Below are positions 1 through 6,248 of a stretch of 12,479 bases of DNA, in pieces (within the stretch, counting starts at the first letter, position 1; each line of letters opens with the position of its first letter). The notes under the pieces were generated by a model. It saw only the letters and a program-made list of their open reading frames with translations. It was not told the origin of the DNA and ran no database searches. The stretch comes from Clostridiales bacterium. GTDB taxonomy: Bacteria > Bacillota > Clostridia > TANB77 > CAG-508. The position numbers and the translations under genes are program-made. The stretch lies in NCBI GenBank assembly GCA_003518755.1, contig DOYA01000009.1, positions 1 through 12,479 of the forward strand, read 5' to 3'.

Positions 1-92
1 GAACTATTTAAAAATTTAATACGACTGTTGTTATTTTAAATTTTTTAAAATCAAATATATTTAATATTAAAATTGAGTTCGACCTACTCGCA

Positions 93-263
93 GTTCTGAA
101 GCCGTTTACGATTATTATATTTTATATAAGTATTATATAAACGGCGTGCATTTTAAAAATTAAAGCCAGACATTGCGGTTCAGAACGTTAACATTTAATT
201 ATGGTATATTCCGTGACTATAAGATTCATGCTTTTTCATACTTAAAACGGCTGGAGAACGGAA
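93..263 (+). ncRNA. putative structured RNA or 5' leader upstream of trxA (class unknown)
   Basis: Several inverted repeats are nested in an otherwise AT-rich, gene-free stretch. GTTCTGAA (93-100) is perfectly complementary to TTCAGAAC (179-186). Immediately inside it, GCCGTTTA (101-108) is perfectly complementary to TAAACGGC (138-145), so the two helices stack without a gap on the 5' side. A third arm pairs TTCCGT (209-214) with ACGGAA (258-263), with an inner TAAG/CTTA (220-223/241-244). The GC-containing bases are concentrated in the paired blocks and joining segments, while the loop 109-137 is almost pure A/T, which is typical of a folded RNA. No T-tract follows 263, so it could be the leader of the trxA mRNA or a separate small RNA. 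The conserved boxes of tmRNA, RNase P RNA, SRP RNA and T-box leaders are not visible. The strand is inferred from the downstream gene. Confidence 0.45.
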
Positions 264-288
264 ATTTTAAGATTAAATATATTTGATT

Positions 289-306
289 TATAATAAATAA
301 TATAAT
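289..306 (+). promoter_or_regulatory. candidate -10 elements for trxA
   Basis: Two perfect TATAAT hexamers occur at 289-294 and 301-306, just ahead of the trxA ribosome-binding site. Neither has a good TTGACA-like box at 16-18 bases upstream; the best matches have only about half the consensus. In such AT-rich DNA, TATAAT can occur by chance, so this is a weak call. If real, transcripts would start after the folded region 93-263, making that region a separate RNA rather than a leader. Confidence 0.22.
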
Positions 307-328
307 TTAAATATGGAGGAAGAAGAAA

Positions 329-637
329 ATGGGTGTATTAAAACTGACAGACGAAAATTTTGAGAACGAGGTATTAAATTCAGATAAACCTTGCATAGTT
401 GATTTTTATGCAGATTGGTGTGGACCATGTAAAATGATGTCACCAATTATAGAAGAAATTGCAGAAGAACTTGGGGAAAAAGCCAAAGTTGGAAAAGTAA
501 ATTCAGATGAAAATATGGAACTTGCTCAAAATTATGGGATTATGAGTATTCCAACAATAATGGTTATTAAAAATGGAGAAGTTACAAAAACTTTTGTAGG
601 AGTAACATCAAAAGAAGAAATATTAAATGAGATTTAA
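329..637 (+). CDS. trxA: thioredoxin
   Basis: This 102-residue protein has the full thioredoxin fold length and the redox motif WCGPC at residues 30-34 (catalytic Cys31 and Cys34). It also has the buried Asp25 in VDFYADWC and the cis-proline loop SIPT (Pro75) that faces the active site. It is a cytoplasmic disulfide reductase, normally recharged by thioredoxin reductase, that supplies electrons to ribonucleotide reductase, peroxiredoxins and other targets. An extra cysteine (Cys22) lies before the active site. The start is supported by GGAGGA at 315-320, eight bases before the ATG. miaB begins 28 bases after the stop, so the two are probably co-transcribed. No thioredoxin reductase gene is present in the window. 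The family assignment is secure; the exact physiological partner is not shown by the sequence. Confidence 0.95.
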   Translation: MGVLKLTDENFENEVLNSDKPCIVDFYADWCGPCKMMSPIIEEIAEELGEKAKVGKVNSDENMELAQNYGIMSIPTIMVIKNGEVTKTFVGVTSKEEILNEI

Positions 638-665
638 GTTAGGTAGGCTTGGAAGGAAATAGAAA

Positions 666-2099
666 ATGACTGAAATTGAAGAAATTGAACAACAAAAACA
701 ATATATTAAAAAGGTTAAAGAATTAAACAAGAATAGAGATTTAAAATACTCTATTCTTACAATGGGATGCCAATTAAATGAAAATGACTCAGAAAAAATA
801 TGTGGTATGTTAGAACAGATGGGATATAAGCCTACTGATAATATTCAAGAGGCTAATCTTGCTGTATTTAATACTTGCTGTGTTCGAGAAAATGCAGAAG
901 AAAGATTATTTGGTAAAATTGGAGAATTAAAAAATCTTAAAGAAAAGAATAATCTTATAATAGCAATTGGTGGATGTATGATGCAAGAAAAACATATTAT
1001 AGAAAAACTAAAAAAATCATTTCACTATATTGATATTATTTTTGGAACACATACATTACATAAATTACCAGAAGATATATTTACAGTTTTAGAAGAACAA
1101 AGAAAAGTAAAAGACATTTTAGATATTGATGGAAATGTATATGAAGACCTACCAATTAAAAGAAATAGTAAAACTACAGGTTCTGTTACAATAATGTATG
1201 GATGTAATAATTTTTGTACATATTGTATTGTTCCTTATGTGCGTGGTAGAGAAAGAAGTAGAAAGCCAAAAGACATTATTAATGAAGTTAAAGATTTAGC
1301 AAAACAGGGCTACAAAGAAATAATGCTTCTTGGCCAAAATGTAAATTCATATTTACGTTCAGAAATAGAAGAAATTAAACAAGGAAAACTTGTTGATGAA
1401 AATGGTGATTATAAAGAGATTGATTCTTTTGCCAAACTTTTAAGAGCAGTAAATGAAATTGAAGGAATTGAAAGGATTCGCTTTCAGTCACCACATCCAA
1501 AAGATTTTACTTTAGATGTAATAGAAGCAATACGAGATTGTGATAAAATATGCAAATTAATACACTTACCACTTCAATCAGGAAGCACTGAAATGTTAAA
1601 AAAGATGAATAGAAAATATACAAAAGAACAGTATCTAGATTTAGTAGATAAGATGAAATCTATGATTCCTGGTGTTAAGTTTTCAACAGATATAATTGTT
1701 GGGTTTGCAGGAGAAACAGAAAGTGATTTTGAAGATACACTTGATGTTGTAAGAAAAGTAAATTATGAACAAGTATTTATGTTTATATATTCAATTAGAG
1801 TTGGAACCCCAGGAGAAAAGATGCCTAATCAAGTTCCAGAAGATATAAAACATAAAAGATTTGATAGGTTGAAAGAATTAGTTGAAAGCCAAATTGCAAA
1901 AACTAGCCAAGAATATGTTGGCACAATACAAAAAGTTTTAGTTGAAGGTCCAAGTAAAAATAATGACAAAATGTTAACTGGTAGAACAGAAACAAATAGA
2001 GTGGTAGTATTTGAAGGAGATTCAAACCTTATTAATCAAATAATAGAAGTAAAAATAACGGAAGACCACTTATGGTATTTCGTAGGAAAGGAAGTATAA
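666..2099 (+). CDS. miaB: tRNA-2-methylthio-N6-dimethylallyladenosine synthase (MiaB)
   Basis: This 477-residue radical-SAM methylthiotransferase adds a methylthio group to i6A at position 37 of tRNAs that read codons starting with U. The N-terminal methylthiotransferase domain carries the three cysteines for the auxiliary 4Fe-4S cluster: Cys35 (MGCQLNENDSE), Cys71 or Cys72 (NTCCVRENAEE) and Cys104 (GGCMMQEK). The radical-SAM cluster is bound by CNNFCTYC, with Cys180, Cys184 and Cys187. The C-terminal part after about residue 410 fits a TRAM RNA-binding domain. The NTCxVRENAE motif and the length favour MiaB over the related MtaB and RimO. The start has GGAAGG at 651-656. The partner prenyltransferase miaA is not in the window. 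The last codons (GAAAGGAAGTATAA, 2086-2099) are repeated exactly as the ribosome-binding region of the next gene. Confidence 0.95.
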   Translation: MTEIEEIEQQKQYIKKVKELNKNRDLKYSILTMGCQLNENDSEKICGMLEQMGYKPTDNIQEANLAVFNTCCVRENAEERLFGKIGELKNLKEKNNLIIAIGGCMMQEKHIIEKLKKSFHYIDIIFGTHTLHKLPEDIFTVLEEQRKVKDILDIDGNVYEDLPIKRNSKTTGSVTIMYGCNNFCTYCIVPYVRGRERSRKPKDIINEVKDLAKQGYKEIMLLGQNVNSYLRSEIEEIKQGKLVDENGDYKEIDSFAKLLRAVNEIEGIERIRFQSPHPKDFTLDVIEAIRDCDKICKLIHLPLQSGSTEMLKKMNRKYTKEQYLDLVDKMKSMIPGVKFSTDIIVGFAGETESDFEDTLDVVRKVNYEQVFMFIYSIRVGTPGEKMPNQVPEDIKHKRFDRLKELVESQIAKTSQEYVGTIQKVLVEGPSKNNDKMLTGRTETNRVVVFEGDSNLINQIIEVKITEDHLWYFVGKEV

Positions 2100-2154
2100 G
2101 GTTGGAAATTTAATTCTTTTCCAACCTAGTTTGTGCATTAGAAAGGAAGTATAA
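2086..2154. repeat. 14-base direct repeat flanking the miaB hairpin
   Basis: GAAAGGAAGTATAA occurs at 2086-2099 (last codons and stop of miaB) and at 2141-2154 (ribosome-binding region of the PH-domain gene), with the 10-bp hairpin between. The copy spacing is 55 bases. It may be a small tandem duplication that turned the miaB end into a new ribosome-binding site, or chance in purine-rich DNA. Confidence 0.5.
2099..2127 (+). terminator. hairpin after miaB (possible weak terminator or processing site)
   Basis: AGGTTGGAAA (2099-2108) is perfectly complementary to TTTCCAACCT (2118-2127), giving a 10-bp stem with a 9-base loop. The stem begins on the last base of the miaB stop codon. The following sequence (TAGTTTGTG) has only a three-T run, so termination would be partial at best. 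It could equally stabilise the trxA-miaB message or act as an attenuator before the PH-domain gene, which starts 29 bases later. Confidence 0.45.
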
Positions 2155-2156
2155 AA

Positions 2157-2504
2157 ATGAGTAATACTATTTGGAAAGATAGAAAAAGACCAATATTTGG
2201 GTTACCACTATCATTTACAAAATACATATTAACTGAAGAAAAACTAATAATAAATATAGGTTTTCTTGCAAAAACAGAGGAAGAAATTAGATTGTATAGA
2301 ATGACTGATTTTTCAGTAAATCAAGGATTATTCCAAAGATTATTTAGAGTAGGAAATATTAAAATTTCATCATCTGATAATATGCAAGGAGAATTTACTA
2401 TTCGTGATATAAAAAAGCCATATGAAGTAAAAGAAATGTTATCAGACATGGTTGAGAAAGAAAGAGAGAAAAAAGGAATTGTAACAAATGAATTTTTGAA
2501 ATAG
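2157..2504 (+). CDS. bacterial PH-domain (bPH2/YdbS-like) protein
   Basis: This is a 115-residue soluble protein. The pattern from about residue 15 to 85 matches the bacterial PH-like domain family: SFTKYILTEEKLIINIGFL, then an acidic/basic strand EEIRLYRMTDFSV, then RLFRVGNIKISSSD. In that family the strand signature is 'Y.LT.e.l....G.l......i.l.ri.d..v', followed by 'r.f..G.i.i.s.d'. Most relatives have one or two membrane helices before the domain; here none is present, so this is a stand-alone cytoplasmic domain. The C-terminus is a charged helix (residues about 88-110). AGGAAG lies 7 bases before the ATG. The function of stand-alone bPH2 proteins is not established, and membrane or protein binding can only be guessed. 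Confidence 0.75.
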   Translation: MSNTIWKDRKRPIFGLPLSFTKYILTEEKLIINIGFLAKTEEEIRLYRMTDFSVNQGLFQRLFRVGNIKISSSDNMQGEFTIRDIKKPYEVKEMLSDMVEKEREKKGIVTNEFLK

Positions 2505-2536
2505 ATTATGATTATAGTATTGTGTATTTGTGTAAC

Positions 2537-2567
2537 AAAAAATGCTAGCTAAGTCTTGCATTTTTTT
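2537..2567 (+). terminator. intrinsic (possibly bidirectional) terminator before dnaE
   Basis: AAAAAATGC (2537-2545) pairs with GCATTTTTT (2558-2566) across a 12-base loop, and the T-run of seven (2561-2567) follows the GC part of the stem. The A-run on the left arm gives the same signal on the opposite strand. It lies 32 bases after the PH-domain stop and closes the trxA-miaB-PH unit, so dnaE should have its own promoter. Confidence 0.65.
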
Positions 2568-2584
2568 GTTTTGTATTATAGAAT
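2556..2584 (+). promoter_or_regulatory. candidate sigma-A promoter for dnaE
   Basis: TTGCAT (2556-2561) as the -35 and TAGAAT (2579-2584, 5 of 6 to consensus) as the -10 are separated by exactly 17 bases. They sit about 25 bases ahead of the dnaE start and overlap the right arm of the preceding terminator. The -35 matches only at TTG, so this is a modest prediction that fits the need for a promoter after the terminator. Confidence 0.3.
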
Positions 2585-2609
2585 GATACAAGTAAAAGGA
2601 GTAAAAATT

Positions 2610-4172
2610 ATGGGAGAATTTGTTCATCTACATATACATAGTGAATACAGTTTATTAGATGGTGCAAATAGAATAAAAGACCTGCCTGTTCGTGCAAAAG
2701 AATTAGGCATGGATGCAATAGCTTTAACTGACCATGGTGTAATGTTTGGCGTTATTGATTTTTACAAAGCATGTAAAAATGAAGAAATAAAGCCAATTAT
2801 AGGATGTGAAGTATATGTTGCTTTTAGGTCAAGATTTGATAAAGAGCCTGGAATAGATAACAAATATTATCACTTAATTTTGCTTGCAAAAAATAATCAA
2901 GGATATAAAAATTTAAGTAAACTTGTATCTTTAGGATTTATTGATGGATATTATTATAAACCAAGAATAGATCACGAGATTTTAGAAAAATATAGTGAAG
3001 GACTAATATGTTTAAGTGCTTGTTTAGCTGGAGAAGTAAATCAAGCACTTTTAAATGGAGAAAATGAAAAAGCAGAAGAAATTGCGTTATGGCATAAAAA
3101 TATTTTTGGAGAAGACTATTATATAGAAATTCAAAATAATGGAATTAAAGAGCAAGTTCTAGCAAATCAAAAGTTAGTTCAACTTGCAAGAAAACTTGAT
3201 ATTCCGCTTGTTGCTACAAATGATGCTCATTATTTAAAAAGAGAAGATGCCTATAATCACGAAGTATTGCTTTGTATTCAAACTGGAAAAAGAATGAGTG
3301 ATGAGGATAGAATGAAGTTTGATACAGAAGAACTATATGTTAAATCTCCACAAGAAATGATAGAATATTTTAAAGCCTTTCCAGATGCAATAGAAAATAC
3401 TGTAAAAATAGCAGAAAAGTGCAATGTTGAATTTGAATTTGGACACACAATTCTTCCAAATTATGATGTGCCAGAAGAATTTAATTCGCATTATGATTAT
3501 CTAGAAAAGCTTTGCAGAGATGGCTTAAAAAAGAGATATGGGGAAAATGTTCCAAAAGAATATATAGATAGAGCAAACTATGAACTAAGTGTTGTTAAGA
3601 AAATGGGATATGTAGACTATTTCCTTATTGTATGGGATTATATTCATTATGCAAAAACACATGATATTCCAGTAGGACCAGGACGTGGCTCTGGTGCAGG
3701 TTCAATTTTAGCTTATAGTATAGAAATAACAGATATTGATCCAATGAAATATAATCTTCTTTTTGAAAGATTTTTAAACCCTGAAAGAATCAGCATGCCT
3801 GATTTTGATGTGGATTTTAGTGATGAACAAAGACAAGAAATAATAGATTATGTATGTGAAAAATACGGTAATTCGCATGTTTCACAAATAATTACATTTG
3901 GAACATTAGCTGCAAAAAATGCAATTAGAAATGTGGGTAGAGCTTTAGATATATCACTTCAAGAAACAGACAAAATTGCTAAAATGATTCCAAATGAAAT
4001 TCATATAACAATAAAAAAAGCATTAGATCAAAATATAGAATTAAGAAATCTATATGAAAATGATGATAGAATTAAAAAACTATTAGATGTATCTATGGCT
4101 TTAGAAGGAATGCCTAAAAACACTTCAACACATGCATGCCGGAGTTGTTATTACAAAAGAGCCAGTAGATAA
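2610..4172 (+). CDS. dnaE: DNA polymerase III alpha subunit, N-terminal fragment (frame 1)
   Basis: This piece is 520 residues. The PHP domain opens with VHLHIHSEYSLLDG (His6, His8 and His10). LTDHG (His42), IGCEVYV (Glu67) and NDAHYL follow, so its metal-binding residues are largely retained and a proofreading-type or structural PHP domain is expected. The polymerase palm shows GPGRGSGAGS at 356-365 and MPDFDVDF at 396-403, which carries two of the three catalytic aspartates. After KNTSTHA the frame continues into nonsense (CRSCYYKRASR) before a stop at 4170-4172, so the last 11 residues are not native. The start at 2610 is preferred over an upstream in-frame ATG at 2556. It has the ribosome-binding site, and the 18 extra residues would be encoded by terminator sequence. 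Alone this fragment lacks the third catalytic Asp and could not polymerise. Confidence 0.85.
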   Translation: MGEFVHLHIHSEYSLLDGANRIKDLPVRAKELGMDAIALTDHGVMFGVIDFYKACKNEEIKPIIGCEVYVAFRSRFDKEPGIDNKYYHLILLAKNNQGYKNLSKLVSLGFIDGYYYKPRIDHEILEKYSEGLICLSACLAGEVNQALLNGENEKAEEIALWHKNIFGEDYYIEIQNNGIKEQVLANQKLVQLARKLDIPLVATNDAHYLKREDAYNHEVLLCIQTGKRMSDEDRMKFDTEELYVKSPQEMIEYFKAFPDAIENTVKIAEKCNVEFEFGHTILPNYDVPEEFNSHYDYLEKLCRDGLKKRYGENVPKEYIDRANYELSVVKKMGYVDYFLIVWDYIHYAKTHDIPVGPGRGSGAGSILAYSIEITDIDPMKYNLLFERFLNPERISMPDFDVDFSDEQRQEIIDYVCEKYGNSHVSQIITFGTLAAKNAIRNVGRALDISLQETDKIAKMIPNEIHITIKKALDQNIELRNLYENDDRIKKLLDVSMALEGMPKNTSTHACRSCYYKRASR

Positions 4173-6096
4173 TTATGTTCCACTTTATGTTAGAGATGGT
4201 CAAAATGCTACACAATTTGTTATGACAACATTAGAAGAGTTAGGCCTTCTAAAAATGGACTTTTTAGGACTTCGTACTTTAACAGTTATAAAAGACACAA
4301 AAGAAATGGTTAAAAATGATTTAGGTATTGATGTCGAATTTGATAAAGAGATGAACGATCCAAAAGTTTATAAATTATGGCAAGAAGGTAAAACAATAGG
4401 AGTTTTCCAATTTGAAAGTCAAGGTATGAAAAACTTTATGCAAGAGCTTAAGCCTGACTGTTTGGAAGACTTAATTGCAGGTGTTTCTTTATATAGGCCT
4501 GGCCCTATGGACCAAATACCTCGTTATGTTAAAGGAAAGCTAAATCCAGGCCATAATGAGTATACACATCCAAGTTTAGAGCCAATATTAAATGTTACAT
4601 ATGGATGTATGGTTTATCAAGAACAAGTTATGCAAATAGTTAGAGACTTAGCTGGATACTCTTTAGGTAGAGCAGATTTAGTTCGTCGTGCAATGGGTAA
4701 GAAAAAGCTTGATGTAATGGCAAAAGAAAGAGAAGTTTTTATTCATGGGCAAGTAGATGAACAAGGAAATGTAGTTGTTCCAGGCTGTGTTAGAAATGGA
4801 ATAGATGAACAGTCTGCAAACAAGATATTTGATGAAATGGCTGAATTTGCAAAATATGCATTTAACAAATCTCATGCTGCATGTTATGCAGTTGTATCAT
4901 ATCAAACAGCATATTTAAAAGCATATTATCCAGCAGAATTTATGGCTGCTATGCTTAATAGCTATTTAGGAAATTTAGATAAAGTTCCAATTTATATTGA
5001 TGACTGTAAGAGTTTAAATATTGAAATATTAAAACCAGATATTAATATTAGTAATCTTAAGTTTACAGTAGATAGAACAAATAATGAAAATGGAAATATT
5101 CGATTTGGTCTTGGAAGTATAAAAAATGTTGGAATTGCACCTGTTGAAGCAATTATTAAAGAAAGAGAAGAAAATGGCGAATTTAAAGATTTTACAGATT
5201 TTTGTGAAAGAATTGAAGATAAAGGTGTAAACAAAAAATGTATTGAAAGCTTAATAAAATCTGGAGCCTTTGATTCTTTTGAACAAAATAGAAGTACACT
5301 TTTAGCATCTTTTGAAGCTATTATTGATACAATTCAAAGTACAAAGAAAAAAGGTTTAGAGGGTCAATTTTCAATGTTTGATTTTGGAGCTTCAAATGAT
5401 GAAACAAATAGTTTAAATGATGTAAAATATCAATACAATGTGCAAGAAGAATTTACAGAAAAAGAACTATTATCACAAGAAAAAGAAATGCTTGGAATAT
5501 ATTTATCTGGTCATCCTTTGGAAAAACTAAAAGATGAAATAGAAAAGCAAACAACAATATCAAGTAGAGATATAATGGCAATTAATAGTAAAAATGAAGA
5601 TACACTTCAAGAAGTTGATTTACAAAATCAATTTGAAACAAAATCAAAATTTAAAGATGGTCAAGAAGTAACAATTGCTGGAATTATTACAGCAATAAAG
5701 AAAAAATTTACAAAAACAAATAAAATTATGGCATTTATTACTATTGAAGATTTATATGGGCAAGTAGAAGTTATTACATTTGAAAATGCCTATTTATCAG
5801 CAAAGGAAAGTTTGGTTGAAGAAAACATTGTTCTAATTAAAGGTAGACTTAGTTTAAGAGACGAAGAAAATGCTACAATAATAGCAAACTCAATTACTAA
5901 TTTTGGACCTAAAAAAAGGAAAATTTTAAATATAAATATAACAAACCTTGATGAACCTACAAAAAAGAAACTAAGAGGTGCTATAAAATATTTTACAGGT
6001 GAAATGAATAATATTGCTGTAGTTGTTCAAGAACGGAGACAAAGAACTAAAATGTGGTGCAATTTATTTAACAGAGGAGATATTTGGCGTTTTTAG
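4132..6096 (+). CDS. dnaE: DNA polymerase III alpha subunit, C-terminal fragment (frame 2)
   Basis: This open frame starts by chance at an ATG inside the conserved HA-x-GVV motif. There is no ribosome-binding site ahead of it, so independent translation is unlikely. It contains LLKMDFLGLRTL, whose Asp (codon 4258-4260) is the third catalytic residue of the family. The fingers motif LYRPGPMDQIPRYVKGK, the QEQVMQI and KAYFNKSHA-like (KYAFNKSHAACYAVVSY) helices and the helix-hairpin-helix region follow. The clamp-binding motif is GQFSMFDFG (about 5362-5388), and an OB-fold (VTIAGIITAIKKKF to about 5910) follows. From 6034 to the stop at 6094-6096 the residues (RRQRTKMWCNLFNRGDIWRF) are out of frame. 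The true tail, about 35 residues, lies in the next frame and ends at 6139. Confidence 0.85.
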   Translation: MHAGVVITKEPVDNYVPLYVRDGQNATQFVMTTLEELGLLKMDFLGLRTLTVIKDTKEMVKNDLGIDVEFDKEMNDPKVYKLWQEGKTIGVFQFESQGMKNFMQELKPDCLEDLIAGVSLYRPGPMDQIPRYVKGKLNPGHNEYTHPSLEPILNVTYGCMVYQEQVMQIVRDLAGYSLGRADLVRRAMGKKKLDVMAKEREVFIHGQVDEQGNVVVPGCVRNGIDEQSANKIFDEMAEFAKYAFNKSHAACYAVVSYQTAYLKAYYPAEFMAAMLNSYLGNLDKVPIYIDDCKSLNIEILKPDINISNLKFTVDRTNNENGNIRFGLGSIKNVGIAPVEAIIKEREENGEFKDFTDFCERIEDKGVNKKCIESLIKSGAFDSFEQNRSTLLASFEAIIDTIQSTKKKGLEGQFSMFDFGASNDETNSLNDVKYQYNVQEEFTEKELLSQEKEMLGIYLSGHPLEKLKDEIEKQTTISSRDIMAINSKNEDTLQEVDLQNQFETKSKFKDGQEVTIAGIITAIKKKFTKTNKIMAFITIEDLYGQVEVITFENAYLSAKESLVEENIVLIKGRLSLRDEENATIIANSITNFGPKKRKILNINITNLDEPTKKKLRGAIKYFTGEMNNIAVVVQERRQRTKMWCNLFNRGDIWRF

Positions 6097-6193
6097 AGAT
6101 ATTGTAGGAGAAGAGAATGTGATGATTGTTGAAGTGTGATTTGAGAAGCAAGAGATAGTAGATATGAAATAAATTTAATAAATTTTCTTATAT

Positions 6194-6221
6194 TTGAAAT
6201 ATTAAAAACAAATATTTTTAT
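6194..6221 (+). promoter_or_regulatory. candidate promoter for the ktrB-ktrA operon
   Basis: The 109-base gap between dnaE and ktrB contains TTGAAA (6194-6199, 5 of 6 to -35 consensus) and TTTTAT (6216-6221, 4 of 6 to -10) at 16-base spacing. Nothing else is visible in the gap: there is no strong hairpin, and it is too short for a ydaO-type c-di-AMP riboswitch, a common regulator of potassium uptake genes. Confidence 0.25.
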
Positions 6222-6248
6222 GTTTATGAAAGGAATGAAGAACTAAAG

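Larger units (their letters stand above)
2610..6139 (+). pseudogene. dnaE: DNA polymerase III alpha subunit gene, interrupted by two frameshifts
   Basis: Reading frame 1 from the ATG at 2610 (AGGAG at 2597-2601), frame 2 from about 4138 and frame 3 from about 6032 gives one continuous, family-like DnaE. It is about 1175 residues long, the usual size. The domains appear in order: PHP, palm, fingers, HhH region, clamp-binding motif and OB-fold. The first break is in the conserved HA-x-GVV stretch, where CATGCATGCCGGAGTT carries one base too many. The second is at CAAGAACGGAGAC near 6031, which has one base too many or two too few. After it the expected tail (NGDKELKCGAIYLTEE, then IFGVFRDIVGEENVMIVEV) resumes and ends at TGA 6137-6139. 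DnaE is normally essential in Firmicutes beside PolC, and coding quality is otherwise intact throughout. Assembly or sequencing error is therefore at least as likely as true loss. Confidence 0.8.

Noticed and set aside
74..88. tRNA T-arm-like GAGTTCGACCTACTC
   Set aside because: Only three base pairs close it, the loop is nine bases rather than seven, and no acceptor, D or anticodon arm is nearby.
2556..2609. Upstream in-frame ATG giving dnaE 18 extra N-terminal residues
   Set aside because: It lies in the terminator stem-loop and has no ribosome-binding site; the ATG at 2610 has AGGAG at proper spacing and yields the family-typical MGEFVHLHIHSEYSLLDG start.
4120..4145. Programmed ribosomal frameshift in dnaE
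   Set aside because: No slippery heptamer, no internal Shine-Dalgarno at the right distance and no convincing downstream stem were seen; programmed shifts at this motif are not something I know in DnaE.
4678..4875. Minus-strand open frames such as 4678-4875, 7596-7868, 8686-8922, 10369-10743 and 12147-12359
   Set aside because: All lie opposite strongly supported + strand genes, have low-complexity translations and no ribosome-binding sites.
6150..6188. A/T inverted repeat after dnaE as terminator
   Set aside because: The possible stem is made only of A-T pairs and has no T-run behind it, which is expected by chance in such AT-rich DNA.
6140..6248. ydaO-type c-di-AMP riboswitch ahead of the potassium transporter
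   Set aside because: The gap is only 109 bases, nearly all A/T, with none of the paired GC blocks such a riboswitch needs.
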